Shown here one piece after another: positions 35,257 to 44,111 of a DNA stretch of 64,000 bases. The translations under genes and the position numbers were made by a program. Positions within the stretch are counted from its first letter, which is position 1; each line of letters starts with the position of its first letter. The notes beneath the pieces are model-generated. The model was given only the letters and a program-made list of their open reading frames with translations, made no database searches and was not told the DNA's origin. The DNA is from Geothrix sp. GTDB taxonomy: Bacteria; Acidobacteriota; Holophagae; Holophagales; Holophagaceae. The DNA is taken from NCBI RefSeq assembly GCF_030219325.1, contig NZ_CP126625.1, forward strand, positions 2,158,857 to 2,222,856. Direction: 5' to 3'.

Positions 35257-35285
35257 TTGCACAGGTATTTTTCCGTTACTCTTTA
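35257..35285 (+). promoter_or_regulatory. Possible promoter before the GNAT gene
   Basis: TTGCAC (35257-35262) and TCTTTA (35280-35285) are 17 bases apart. If used, transcription would start near 35292, which favours the ATG at 35353 over the GTG at 35296 as the start of the next gene. A hairpin (ACGGAAAAA with its complement, 35238-35276) overlaps it. Confidence 0.3.
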
Positions 35286-35352
35286 AGCCTATCACGTGGT
35301 TTTATCCGAGATCGACTGGCGCGACCAAAGTAATATCGGAGCCTGGCACGCG

Positions 35353-36018
35353 ATGGGTAACAGCAACGGCAGGGATTTTCAGATCCGGAAAGTTCAGCCA
35401 GACGACATCCCCTTTGTCGTCGATGTGCACTTGGCCAGTTTCCAGAACTTCTTCCTCACCTTTCTGGGCCGCGCCTTCCTGGAGCTCCTCTACCGCGAAA
35501 TCGCACGGGAACGCGGAGGCGCCTTCCTCGTGGCCACGTCCCCTGAAGGTGCGGTCGTCGGGTTCGCGGCCGGAGTTCCCCATCTGTCCCGCTTCTACCG
35601 GAAGCTGGCCAGGGAGCGGTGGTTCAGCTTCGGGCTGGCTTCCATCCAGGCTGCCGTCCGGCGCCCTGCGATCATTCCGAGGCTGTGGCGGGCTCTGCGC
35701 GCCTCCGAGGCCTCCGGCCTGTCCCCCTGCCCCGCAGTCCTGATGTCCATCGCGGTGGCCCCCGGCACGAAGCGGTCAGGCATCGGCAAGGCCCTGGTCC
35801 GGCACTTCCTGGCTTGCATGGCCCGGAACGGCGCCCCGCACATCTGCCTGACGACCGACCGGGACGACAATGCCCCGACCCTCGGCTTCTACGAGGCTCT
35901 CGGGTTCTGGCGGGTCCGCGAATTCCAGACCCCGGAAGGAAGGTGGATCTGCGAATTCATGATCGACACCCCATCGGAACCTCCAGAGCTCGACTTCGCC
36001 ACGCTTCCGAATCCATGA
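35353..36018 (+). CDS. GNAT acyltransferase of the polysaccharide locus
   Basis: A 221-residue GNAT domain: FQIRKVQPDDIPFVVDVHLA, the substrate-side FLGRAFLELLYREIA, LMSIAVAPGTKRSGIGKALV (acetyl-CoA loop RSGIGKA) and APTLGFYEALGFWRV. Its LGRAFLELLY and VVGFA segments resemble the C-terminal domains of the two fusion proteins at 39214 and 44112, so all three may be one subfamily. It could N-acylate the amino sugar made by the neighbouring dehydratase and aminotransferase, as PglD does (though PglD itself is a hexapeptide enzyme); this is inference. Confidence 0.82.
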   Translation: MGNSNGRDFQIRKVQPDDIPFVVDVHLASFQNFFLTFLGRAFLELLYREIARERGGAFLVATSPEGAVVGFAAGVPHLSRFYRKLARERWFSFGLASIQAAVRRPAIIPRLWRALRASEASGLSPCPAVLMSIAVAPGTKRSGIGKALVRHFLACMARNGAPHICLTTDRDDNAPTLGFYEALGFWRVREFQTPEGRWICEFMIDTPSEPPELDFATLPNP

Positions 36019-36083
36019 AGAGCCGCCATGACCTACGAACGCGATGAACCGGTCGGCCCGCCCCCGGTCCAGGTGAGGCGCGC

Positions 36084-37346
36084 ATGAGCGCCGCCTCTGC
36101 GCCAGCCCGCGCCGGGAATCACCGTGGGCCCTTCCACGTCGTGATCATCACGCCCTACTTCTGGCCGATCCTGGCTTCCTCGACCCACCTCATGAAGGAC
36201 CTGGCGGAGGGGCTGGCCGGAGAGGGGTGTCGGGTGACGGTCCTGTCCAACGGACCGAACACCGCCACCCGCGAGGCGGACGGCCCCCTGCTGGCCGGCA
36301 GCGTCCACCGGGCCTGGAATCCCTTCCTGCGGCGCCTGGGCGTGCTCTCCAAGTTCTGCGAGTACCTGTGGTTCATGGCCTACTTCCTGCTCCGGGGCCT
36401 GGCCATCCCGGGAATCGACGTCATCTTCGTGGCCTCCACCCCTCCCCTTGCGGGGCTGCCGGCGGCCCTGCTGGCCCGGCTCAAGGGGGCCAAGATGGTC
36501 TACAACCTGCAGGACATCTTCCCGGATTCCGCCGTGGTGGCCGGGATGCTGCCGGCCGGCGGGTGGATCTACCGCTGTCTCCGCAAGGCCGAGGAGGCCA
36601 CCTACCGGAGCTCCGATCTCGTCTCCTCCATCAGCCCGGCCTTCTCCGAGTATGTCCAGCGCCTCGTCCCCGGCACGCCGGTGGCCACGATCCCGAACTG
36701 GGTGGACACGGACCACATCCGACCCCGCGAGTCCGCCGAGGACCCGGACATCGCGGCGTTCCGCCGGGGCGGGGCCTTCGTCGTGCAGTACGCCGGGAAC
36801 ATCGGGTTCATGCAGAACCTCGAGACGCTGGTGGAGGCCGCCGAGCAGTTGAAGGGCGTGCCTGGCATCCGGTTCATCTTCATCGGCGATGGCAATGCCA
36901 AGCAGACGCTCCAGGAGCTGGCCCGCCAGCGGGGACTGGCCAACTGCGAGTTCCTGCCGCTGCAGCCGCTCGACCGGGTCCCCTCGGTGTACAACGCCTG
37001 CGACCTCGGAGTGATCCCCCTGAAGCCGGGCGCGGCCCACATCGCCGTTCCCAGCAAGACCTGGAACTACCTGGCGGCGGCCCGGCCCGTCATCGGCTGC
37101 GTGGAAGAGGACAGCCCCCTGGCCCAGGTGATCCGGGAAAGCGGGTCGGGCTCCGTCGTGCCCCCTGACGATCCCGGCCGGCTGGTCCAGGTGATCCTGG
37201 AATACCAGAATGCCCCCGGGCGCGCCCGGGCGGAGGGCCTGCAGGGACGGACCTACGTGGAGGCCAACCTCTCCCGGCGCACCGCCATCAAGCGCTACTT
37301 CCAGATGTTCAACCACGTGCTGGGCCGACCTGCGGAAACCCCCTAA
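36084..37346 (+). CDS. Glycosyltransferase family 4 (WbuB-like)
   Basis: The 420-residue protein starts with FHVVIITPYFWPILASSTHL, the N-terminal Rossmann domain of WbuB-like GT4 enzymes. The C-terminal donor domain contains FVVQYAGNIGFMQNLETLVE, FIFIGDGNAKQTL and PSKTWNYLAAARPVIG. WbuB of E. coli O26 transfers N-acetyl-L-fucosamine, and UDP-L-FucNAc genes lie at the right end of this locus, so it may add FucNAc to the second position. A 19-codon frame at 36027 overlaps its start. Confidence 0.9.
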   Translation: MSAASAPARAGNHRGPFHVVIITPYFWPILASSTHLMKDLAEGLAGEGCRVTVLSNGPNTATREADGPLLAGSVHRAWNPFLRRLGVLSKFCEYLWFMAYFLLRGLAIPGIDVIFVASTPPLAGLPAALLARLKGAKMVYNLQDIFPDSAVVAGMLPAGGWIYRCLRKAEEATYRSSDLVSSISPAFSEYVQRLVPGTPVATIPNWVDTDHIRPRESAEDPDIAAFRRGGAFVVQYAGNIGFMQNLETLVEAAEQLKGVPGIRFIFIGDGNAKQTLQELARQRGLANCEFLPLQPLDRVPSVYNACDLGVIPLKPGAAHIAVPSKTWNYLAAARPVIGCVEEDSPLAQVIRESGSGSVVPPDDPGRLVQVILEYQNAPGRARAEGLQGRTYVEANLSRRTAIKRYFQMFNHVLGRPAETP

Positions 37347-37416
37347 TGGACCGCCCATTCCACCCCGAGACCATGGCCGCGAAGCGGACCTGGCCGTCCG
37401 TCGCGAAGGAATCGAG

Positions 37417-38574
37417 ATGAGGCAGGAATTCCTCTCCTACAACCCCCCCACCATCGGCGACGGCGAGCGCGCAGAGGTGATGGAGACCCTCCTGTCCCCC
37501 TGGGTGACCACCGGCCCGAAGACCAAGGCCTTCGAGGCCGCACTCGGGACCTACCTCGAGGCCCCGGCCGTGGTCGCCCTCAACTCCTGCACCGCGGGCC
37601 TCCACGTGGGCCTGGTCGCGCTGGGCGTGGGTCCGGGGGACGAGGTGATCGTCCCCGCCATGACCTTCTGCGCCACCGCCAACGTCGTCGAGCACGTGGG
37701 CGCGAAGCCGGTCCTGGTCGATGTCTGCGCCGACACGCTGACGCTCTCCCCCGAGGCAGTGAGGGCCGCCATCACCCCGCGCACGAAGGTCATCCTGCCC
37801 GTCCACTACGCGGGCCACCCCGCGCAGATGGACGAGCTGGACCAGCTCGCGGGCCAGCACGGCCTCGCCATCATGGAGGACGCGGCCCACGCGATTTCCA
37901 CCCGGTACAAGGGGCGCCTCATCGGTTCGCGGGCCAACCTCGCGGCCTTCAGCTTCTACGCCACGAAGAATCTCACGACGGTGGAGGGCGGCTGCCTCAC
38001 GGGCAGCCAGGAGCTGATCGACAGATCCCGGATCATCGGCCATCACGGCATGAACCGGGATGCCTGGAAGCGCTTCGACCGCTCAGGCTCCTGGTACTAC
38101 GAGGTGGTCCTCCCCGGCTTCAAATACAACATGACGGACATGCAGGCGGCCATCGGCCTGGTGCAGCTCAAGCGGATCGAGGCGTTCCAGAGGCGCCGCC
38201 GGGAGGTGGTGGCCCGCTACGCCGCGGGGTTCCAGGACCTGGCCGCCCTGGAACTTCCGGTCGAGCGGCCCTGGGCCGCGTCGAGCTGGCATCTCTACGT
38301 GCTCCGCCTCCGCGCCGGGCAGCTGAGGATCGACCGCAACGCCTTCATCGACGAACTGAAGGACCGGAACATCGGCACCTCGGTCCACTACCTCCCGGTG
38401 CACATGCATCCCTTCTACCGGGACAAGTACGGCTACCGCCCCGGGGACATCCCCGTCGCGGCCGACGCCTACAGCCGGATGCTCAGCCTGCCCCTCCACG
38501 CGGGGCTGTCCGACGGCGACGTCGACGACGTGATCGAGGCCGTGCGGGAGCTCGTCCTTTCCAACCCGGCCTGA
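37417..38574 (+). CDS. DegT/DnrJ/EryC1/StrS-family sugar aminotransferase
   Basis: From ATG 37417 (AAGGAA upstream) the 385-residue enzyme has the PLP-binding FSFYATKNLTTVEGG with Lys184, the EDAAHA motif (Asp155) and the SCTAGLHVGL phosphate cup. Family members transaminate keto-sugar nucleotides using glutamate. With the FlaA1/WbpM-type dehydratase upstream and a phosphoglycosyl transferase two bases downstream, it likely makes a 4-amino-6-deoxy-HexNAc (bacillosamine-like) nucleotide. Confidence 0.92.
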   Translation: MRQEFLSYNPPTIGDGERAEVMETLLSPWVTTGPKTKAFEAALGTYLEAPAVVALNSCTAGLHVGLVALGVGPGDEVIVPAMTFCATANVVEHVGAKPVLVDVCADTLTLSPEAVRAAITPRTKVILPVHYAGHPAQMDELDQLAGQHGLAIMEDAAHAISTRYKGRLIGSRANLAAFSFYATKNLTTVEGGCLTGSQELIDRSRIIGHHGMNRDAWKRFDRSGSWYYEVVLPGFKYNMTDMQAAIGLVQLKRIEAFQRRRREVVARYAAGFQDLAALELPVERPWAASSWHLYVLRLRAGQLRIDRNAFIDELKDRNIGTSVHYLPVHMHPFYRDKYGYRPGDIPVAADAYSRMLSLPLHAGLSDGDVDDVIEAVRELVLSNPA

Positions 38575-38576
38575 TC

Positions 38577-39188
38577 ATGGCGAAACGGGCCTTCGATCTG
38601 TTCTGGTCGATCCTGGGGCTGGTGATCCTGTCACCCCTGCTGGTGCTGGCCGCCCTCCTGGTGAAGCTGGAGGATGGCGGCCCGGTCTTCTTCCGGCAGG
38701 TCCGCATCGGCCGCGAGGGCCGGCCCTTCCGCATCTGGAAGTTCCGGACCATGGTGGTGGACGCGGAACGCATGGGCCGGTCCATCACGGTGGGGCAGGA
38801 TGCGCGCATCACGCGCGTCGGCGCCAGGCTCAGGGACACCAAGCTCGATGAGCTTCCCCAGCTGCTGAACGTGGTGGCCGGCGACATGAGCCTGGTGGGC
38901 CCCCGACCCGAGGTGCCACGGTACGTCGAACTCTACTCAGAGGCTCAGCGGGCCATCCTCGCCCTGCTTCCCGGCATCACCGACCTGGCCTCGATCAAGT
39001 ACCGGCACGAGAGCGAGCTGCTCGCCGGAGCCGAGAATCCCGACGAAACCTACGTCCAGGTCCTGCTCCCCGACAAGATCCGCATCAACCTCGCCTATGC
39101 GGCCCGGGCCGGGGTCTGGTCCGACTTCCTCGTCATTCTCGCCACCCTCGGCCTCTTCCCCCCGGGGCGCATCCGCACGGAGCCCTGA
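38577..39188 (+). CDS. Initiating phosphoglycosyl transferase (bacterial sugar transferase)
   Basis: A 203-residue small monotopic phosphoglycosyl transferase of the PglC/WecP-like size. It has one N-terminal membrane helix (FDLFWSILGLVILSPLLVLA), KFRTM (55-59), the catalytic Asp-Glu in TKLDELPQLLNV (Asp91-Glu92) and VGPRPEVP. It transfers a sugar 1-phosphate from UDP-sugar to undecaprenyl phosphate on the inner membrane, starting the repeat unit. It directly follows the aminotransferase gene and is convergent with the next gene. Confidence 0.93.
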   Translation: MAKRAFDLFWSILGLVILSPLLVLAALLVKLEDGGPVFFRQVRIGREGRPFRIWKFRTMVVDAERMGRSITVGQDARITRVGARLRDTKLDELPQLLNVVAGDMSLVGPRPEVPRYVELYSEAQRAILALLPGITDLASIKYRHESELLAGAENPDETYVQVLLPDKIRINLAYAARAGVWSDFLVILATLGLFPPGRIRTEP

Positions 39189-39213
39189 AGCCGCGTTTCC
39201 TCCCCTTAGCCCG

Positions 39214-40815
39214 TCACGTCCTCCCGCGGCCCTCCTGGGGGTCGAGGGTGAGGCGCAGGTGGACCAGGCGCTCCGAACTCAGCTCGGGCACTTCCACGAA
39301 CCCCGCCTGCTCGTTCAGGGCCCGTGCCCGGGCGTTCTCGCGCCGCACGCCGGTGTTGATGCTCTCGGCGCCCCATTCCAGACAGGCCCGGATCGAGGCC
39401 TGCTTGAGGCCCCGGCCGATGCCGCAGCCCCGGACCTCTGCCGCGACGCAGGTGAAGGCGATCTGGGCGGCGCCCCCGCAAGGCCTCGCCGCGGATGGAA
39501 CCGACGGTCCCAGCCTGCTCCACCAGTCCGGACGGGCCGCCAGCCAGGGGCGACGGAGGAACCCCAGCATCGCCTGCCACCGGCACGCCCGGAGCAGGGG
39601 CCGGCCATAGGGCCGGTCCGAAAGGGCCGTGAGACCCACGAGCCGGTCCCCGCTGCGGGCCACCAGGACCAGGGTCCCCGGCGAGGTGAGGAACCAGCGG
39701 TAGGCCGCCCGGATGAATCCACGCCCGAACCCCAGCAGGGCGCCCTCCTCCGCGGAGGAACAAGCCAGGTGCAGGGCGACCACCTCTGCGAGATCAGCGG
39801 GGGTGCCGGGGGAGATCTGGATGTTCAGCCCCTGTGGCGCCGGGGTTTCGAGCTCCCGGAACAGGGGGGAACCGAGCCGCCGGCAGATGTCCTCCCGCTC
39901 GGAAGCGAGGAGTTCCGGGAACGGCTGCCGTGCCAGCGGCAGCTTCCCGTTGGCGTGGAACCTCACCAGCCCTTCCGCCTTCTGCAGGTAGTCGCTCTTC
40001 GGGTAGAGGGCCGCCAGACCCCCAAAGCACCTGGAGACACCGTCGCCAACCCATGGGGCCAGACGGGGATGGAACACCACGCGCTGGCGGACGGGCCGGA
40101 CCGAATAGCCGAGCCGCGCCTTGAACTGATCGACGCTGGGGGGGGCGTCCAGGGAGTGGAGGCCGTTGTGGATCAGGCGGACGCCCGCGTCCGCCGCGAG
40201 GGCCCGGGTGACCTCGAACAGGAGGGCGTTGTTCACCCGCTGCGGAAGGAATTCGGTGAGCGACTGCTGGTAGAGCATGTCGATGCAGTCGTCGATCCGC
40301 ACGAACAGGAGGGAGGCCGCCAGCCGGCCTCCCACTTCCGCCCCCCAGGCCTCGAATCCATCGAGGTCCGCCGCCGCCCGGACCATGCGATCCCAGTGGG
40401 GGCGCCTGTGGCGGGAATGCCGCTGCTGGCGCGACCGCGTATCCCGCTCAAGGGGCCAGCCCTCGCTGGCGTAGCGCTCCAGTGGAATGGGCCCGACCTG
40501 ACAGGCTTCGAGCCCCCGCCGGACCTTGGCGCGGATGGAGGCGTCCACGTCCTGGATTCCGTAGGCGAGCCGCTCGAAGACGATGTGGTAGCTGCAGGCG
40601 CCCTCGTCCGCCTCCAGATCCGTGGAGTAGCGGAGCCCGATGGCGTTCTCTTCGAAGAAGAAGTCGCGGAGCTCGTCCTCGGTGGGGCGGATCACCCAGT
40701 GGTAGGGAAAGGCCTGGAAGACCCGTGGCCCCGAATCGAACCAGTAGGAGCTCCGCGTGCGGACCACGCGATGACCCTGGCGCCGCAGCCATTCCGCAAA
40801 AATGTCCGGGGTCAT
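39214..40815 (-). CDS. FemAB-like/GNAT fusion acyltransferase, paralogue A
   Basis: A 533-residue two-domain protein. The first ~330 residues look like a FemAB-type GNAT (VRRGLEACQVGPIPLERYAS, DGFEAWGAEVGGRLAASLLF, then VNNALLFEV and LDAPPSVDQFKARLGY). The C-terminal part is a second GNAT (GDRLVGLTALSDRPY, RGCGIGRGLKQASI, NARARALNEQAGFVEVP). Its N-terminus FAEWLRRQGHRVVRT closely matches paralogue B at 44112. FemAB-type enzymes transfer aminoacyl or acyl groups; the acceptor here is likely a locus sugar. It ends a three-gene minus-strand operon. Confidence 0.78.
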   Translation of the reverse strand: MTPDIFAEWLRRQGHRVVRTRSSYWFDSGPRVFQAFPYHWVIRPTEDELRDFFFEENAIGLRYSTDLEADEGACSYHIVFERLAYGIQDVDASIRAKVRRGLEACQVGPIPLERYASEGWPLERDTRSRQQRHSRHRRPHWDRMVRAAADLDGFEAWGAEVGGRLAASLLFVRIDDCIDMLYQQSLTEFLPQRVNNALLFEVTRALAADAGVRLIHNGLHSLDAPPSVDQFKARLGYSVRPVRQRVVFHPRLAPWVGDGVSRCFGGLAALYPKSDYLQKAEGLVRFHANGKLPLARQPFPELLASEREDICRRLGSPLFRELETPAPQGLNIQISPGTPADLAEVVALHLACSSAEEGALLGFGRGFIRAAYRWFLTSPGTLVLVARSGDRLVGLTALSDRPYGRPLLRACRWQAMLGFLRRPWLAARPDWWSRLGPSVPSAARPCGGAAQIAFTCVAAEVRGCGIGRGLKQASIRACLEWGAESINTGVRRENARARALNEQAGFVEVPELSSERLVHLRLTLDPQEGRGRT

Positions 40816-40851
40816 CGCAGCCGATTCCGGGGAAGGTCCATGTCCGGTTCC

Positions 40852-41772
40852 TCAGGATAGGTGGAGGGAGTGCCTGAAGCGCGTCAGGGCCCCGGCGGGG
40901 ATGCGGCGCAGGCATCCCACCGCGTGGGTCGCCCAGTCGCCGCCGTAGGGGATGTAGCAGCGCACGGTGCAGCCGTCGGCCAGGAGCCGTTCCTGCAGAT
41001 CGGGCCTGACGCCGTACAGCATCTGGAACTCGAAGGCCTCCCTTCCGAGCCCTAGTCGCGCCTGCACGGCCAGGGTCCAGGCGATGGCAGCCTCGTCGTG
41101 TGTGGCGATGGCGGGCGAGACTCCCCGCAAGAGCAGCCGCTCGATGTCGCGGTTGAAGGCGGCGTCGACCTCCGCCTTGCTTCGGAAGACCTGGCTTGCG
41201 GGTTCCCGGTAGCCGCCCTTCACCAGCCGGATGCTCGCCTTCCGGTCCAGCAGGCGGTCCAGGTCGCCCGCCCGGTGCCGCAGGTAGGACTGGATGACCA
41301 GACCGACCGTCCCGTTCCCAAAGCGATCCTGCATCTCCTCGAACACCCGGAGGGTCGTCTCCACATAGTTCGATTCCTCCATGTCGATCCGCACGAACCC
41401 CCCGGTTCCCGCGGCGCATTCCAGGATCCGCCGGAGCTGGAGCTGGCAGTAGGCCGGGTCCAGGTCGAGGCCGATCTTCGTGAGCTTGATCGAGACATTC
41501 GAATCGAGGCCTTCCTCGCGGATCCGCACCAGGGCGTCCATGGCCTGCTGGGCCGCCCCCTCCGCTTCCGCCAGGTCCAGCACATGCATCCCGTGGAAAT
41601 TCAGCGTGGTCTTGAGCCCCCGGGCGTTCGCACCGCGAGCCGCGGCCAGGGCGGAGGCCAGATCCTCCCCGCCCACGAAGCGGCCCGCCAGCTCCCTGAC
41701 GATCGGGGTGCTCATGACGAGCTTCCTGAACCAGGCCTGCCTGGCGAGGATCTGGGCGGCTTTCCGGATCAT
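40852..41772 (-). CDS. Proline-dehydrogenase-like FAD enzyme
   Basis: The 306-residue beta-alpha barrel matches bacterial monofunctional PRODH in length and motifs: VSIKLTKIG (93-101), RIDME (128-132), IQSYLR (160-165), RLVKGGY (182-188), ATHD (223-226), EFQMLYGVRP (248-257) and RCYIPYGGDW (271-280) with the Arg289-Arg290 pair. PRODH oxidises proline to pyrroline-5-carboxylate using FAD. Its place between a carbamoyltransferase and an acyltransferase inside a polysaccharide locus, with no P5C dehydrogenase nearby, is unusual and suggests a tailoring rather than a catabolic role. Confidence 0.88.
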   Translation of the reverse strand: MIRKAAQILARQAWFRKLVMSTPIVRELAGRFVGGEDLASALAAARGANARGLKTTLNFHGMHVLDLAEAEGAAQQAMDALVRIREEGLDSNVSIKLTKIGLDLDPAYCQLQLRRILECAAGTGGFVRIDMEESNYVETTLRVFEEMQDRFGNGTVGLVIQSYLRHRAGDLDRLLDRKASIRLVKGGYREPASQVFRSKAEVDAAFNRDIERLLLRGVSPAIATHDEAAIAWTLAVQARLGLGREAFEFQMLYGVRPDLQERLLADGCTVRCYIPYGGDWATHAVGCLRRIPAGALTRFRHSLHLS

Positions 41773-41805
41773 GGTGCCTCAGAGGGGCGGATCGCCCAGG
41801 GGGCG

Positions 41806-43518
41806 TCAGTTCGGGATGGGCTTGGAAATGAGGAAGGGACCGAGGGCCAGGTGGAGCAGGCCCGATCGCTGCATCACGTCGATGGCGTCAGCCGGGGAGG
41901 AGACGATGGGCTCGCCGTGGATGTTGAAGGAGGTGTTCATGATCGCCCCCCGTCCCGTCCTCTCCCGGAACCGTTCCAGGATGCGGTGGTAGGGGCGGTT
42001 CTGCGCCGATGTCACCACCTGGGGGCGGATGGTCCCGTCCTCGGGATGGCAGGCGGCCTTGACCTCCTGCGTGTTCCGGGAGTCGAAGGCCAGGATCATG
42101 TAGGGGGCCGTGAAGCCCTTGGGGTTGTGGATGTAGCGGTCGGCGCATTCGGCCATCACCGAGGGCGCGAAAGGCATCCAAAAATCGCGACACTTGATGG
42201 CGTTGTTCACGGTGCGAACCACCTCGGGGGAAGTCGGGTCCGCCAGGATCGAGCGGTTGCCCAGGGCGCGGGCGCCGAACTCCTCGCGGCCCTGGGCGCG
42301 GGCCACCACCTGGCCGCGGCTCAGGAGCTCCGCGATGGCGTCCTCCAGGTCCTCCGGCCGCGCCACGGTCCAGCCCAGCGCATGGGCCCGGTCGGCGGAC
42401 GCCTGATACTCGGCTGCGGAGGGCTCGGGCCCGAGGTAGAGCGATTCGAGGGGTTGGATGGTATCGGCCTGGCCGAGGTCCGAAAGGTGGGCCCAGGCGG
42501 CGCCCAGGGCGTTGGTCTCGTCGCCGCAGGAGGGGAACACGAACAGGTCATCCACCTCGGGCAGTTCGCCGATGGCCTTGTTCAGCTTCACGTTCATGAA
42601 GACGCCGCCGGAGAGGTGCAGCTTCCTGCGCCCTGTCTTCTTCAGCCAGCCGCGCACCCACGCCGTGAGGAACTCCTCCGTGAAGCTCTGGAGTCCGGCG
42701 CAGACGTAGTCGAAGCGGGTGAACTCCAGGCGTTTGCGCCAGTACTCGTAGGAGTGGGTCGTGTCGGGCACGCCCGGTGCCCGCCGCCAGGAACCGTCTG
42801 TGAGTTCGAAGGCGCTGGCGAACACCCGCTTGATCTTCTCCACGCGGTCGCCGCTGGCATAGGGCGCCATGCCCATGAGCTTGTACTCGTGTTCCATGGG
42901 CACCATGCCCATGTAGGCCGTGATGACCTCCCAGAGGTTTCCGATGGATTCATCCTCGTGGATGGTGGCGAGCCGCTCCAGCCGTCCTCCGGGCCCGGGC
43001 AGGGAGACCGTGGCACAGAGCGAATCCCCCGCGCCATCGACCGTGATGACCAGGGCCTCCTCGTCCACGCCCCGACCGAAGTGGGCCGTGGCAGCATGGC
43101 AGCGGTGATGCTCGATGGTGAAGACCGCCTTGCGGTCCACGCCATGCGCGACGAGGCGCTCGATCTGGCGCTCGCGACGCCAGCGGTGGACCATTCCGCG
43201 CACCGGGGTCTTCTGGAGCAGGCGCTTCACCTGCCCGGCGAACGTCGCAGCCTCTTTGTAGCCCCGGATGCGATTCGCCGCCTCGTTGCTGCTGGAGGTC
43301 GTGTCGGCGTAGGATCCGTAGCCTCCGAAGACATAGGCGTCGACCTCCTGCCAGGAGAACCCGTGGCTCTCCAGCAGCCGGCCGATCGCCTGCTCCGGGA
43401 ATCCGCGCCGGTTCTTCTCCCGGGTCGGGCGCTCCTCCTGCAGGGCGCCGAGAAGGCGACCATCACACAGCAGCGCGGCGGAAGCTGTATGGCTCGGATT
43501 GATTCCACAGATCAACAT
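41806..43518 (-). CDS. Carbamoyltransferase (NodU/CmcH family)
   Basis: The 570-residue protein has the two-part carbamoyltransferase layout. The N-terminal ASKHA-like Kae1/HSP70-fold part includes MLICGINPSHTASAALL, TIEHHRCHAATAH and ITVDGAGD. The C-terminal part carries EEFGARALGNRSILADP and IMNTSFNIHGEPI. NodU and CmcH transfer the carbamoyl group of carbamoyl phosphate to a hydroxyl of a sugar or antibiotic via carbamoyl-AMP. Here it probably carbamoylates a hexose of the exported glycan. It is the first gene of a minus-strand operon with PRODH and paralogue A. Confidence 0.92.
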   Translation of the reverse strand: MLICGINPSHTASAALLCDGRLLGALQEERPTREKNRRGFPEQAIGRLLESHGFSWQEVDAYVFGGYGSYADTTSSSNEAANRIRGYKEAATFAGQVKRLLQKTPVRGMVHRWRRERQIERLVAHGVDRKAVFTIEHHRCHAATAHFGRGVDEEALVITVDGAGDSLCATVSLPGPGGRLERLATIHEDESIGNLWEVITAYMGMVPMEHEYKLMGMAPYASGDRVEKIKRVFASAFELTDGSWRRAPGVPDTTHSYEYWRKRLEFTRFDYVCAGLQSFTEEFLTAWVRGWLKKTGRRKLHLSGGVFMNVKLNKAIGELPEVDDLFVFPSCGDETNALGAAWAHLSDLGQADTIQPLESLYLGPEPSAAEYQASADRAHALGWTVARPEDLEDAIAELLSRGQVVARAQGREEFGARALGNRSILADPTSPEVVRTVNNAIKCRDFWMPFAPSVMAECADRYIHNPKGFTAPYMILAFDSRNTQEVKAACHPEDGTIRPQVVTSAQNRPYHRILERFRERTGRGAIMNTSFNIHGEPIVSSPADAIDVMQRSGLLHLALGPFLISKPIPN

Positions 43519-44111
43519 GCCTGGGCTCCCGGTTGGCTGAAGTTGCAGCTGGGTCGGAGGGGGATCGGTCTCCGCGGCGGTTGAGGAAGGCGGGGTTCAT
43601 CGCGACGAAGGACTTTGGGAAGGAGCGGCCTGAGGATGGCTATGATGACATCAGCGGATTGCGAGAAGAGTGATGTTTTTTCGCGATTAATTACACTCAG
43701 AAATGATGTCTGCTGTAAAAGAATCAGGATGAACCAAGACGACGCCCGCCCACCCCTGGCCCACGCCTCCGAGGCCTCCGGCAGGCTTCATCCCGGCCTG
43801 GGCCACCAAACCGGGCCGGGAATCCGGGACCGGTCCATTCTTTCCCCGGGGACTACCGCCCAGCGGAGACTCCAACCTGGAGTTGACAGGCCCCGTGGTA
43901 TGGCGGGAAGAATGGACACCCTTCATCGGACACCCCGGTCCAGACTCAGCGGATTCCCCTTGCGCCAGCCTTCCCGCCAGTCCCCCGGCCCCCCGTCCTC
44001 CGGGCCCCGCGCCGTCGGCCGGTGGCCCGGGGAGATCCAGTCGGCTGGTCGCCCCGACGGCCGGGGATGGCGCAGGTGGAGATCCGTGGCAGGCCCTTGC
44101 AGGGAGGGCCG
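43519..44111 (-). promoter_or_regulatory. Divergent intergenic region; minus-strand promoter at 43690-43719
   Basis: No convincing gene is present in these 593 bases. On the minus strand, TTTACA (43714-43719) and TGTAAT (43690-43695) are 18 bases apart and would start transcription near 43683, giving a leader of about 165 nt for the carbamoyltransferase operon. The patch at 43660-43730 is AT-rich. No matching plus-strand promoter was found for paralogue B. Confidence 0.45.

Noticed and set aside
37417-39188. Complete bacillosamine (pgl) pathway.
   Set aside because: Dehydratase, aminotransferase and phosphoglycosyl transferase fit, but no PglD-type hexapeptide acetyltransferase is adjacent, so the exact sugar stays open.
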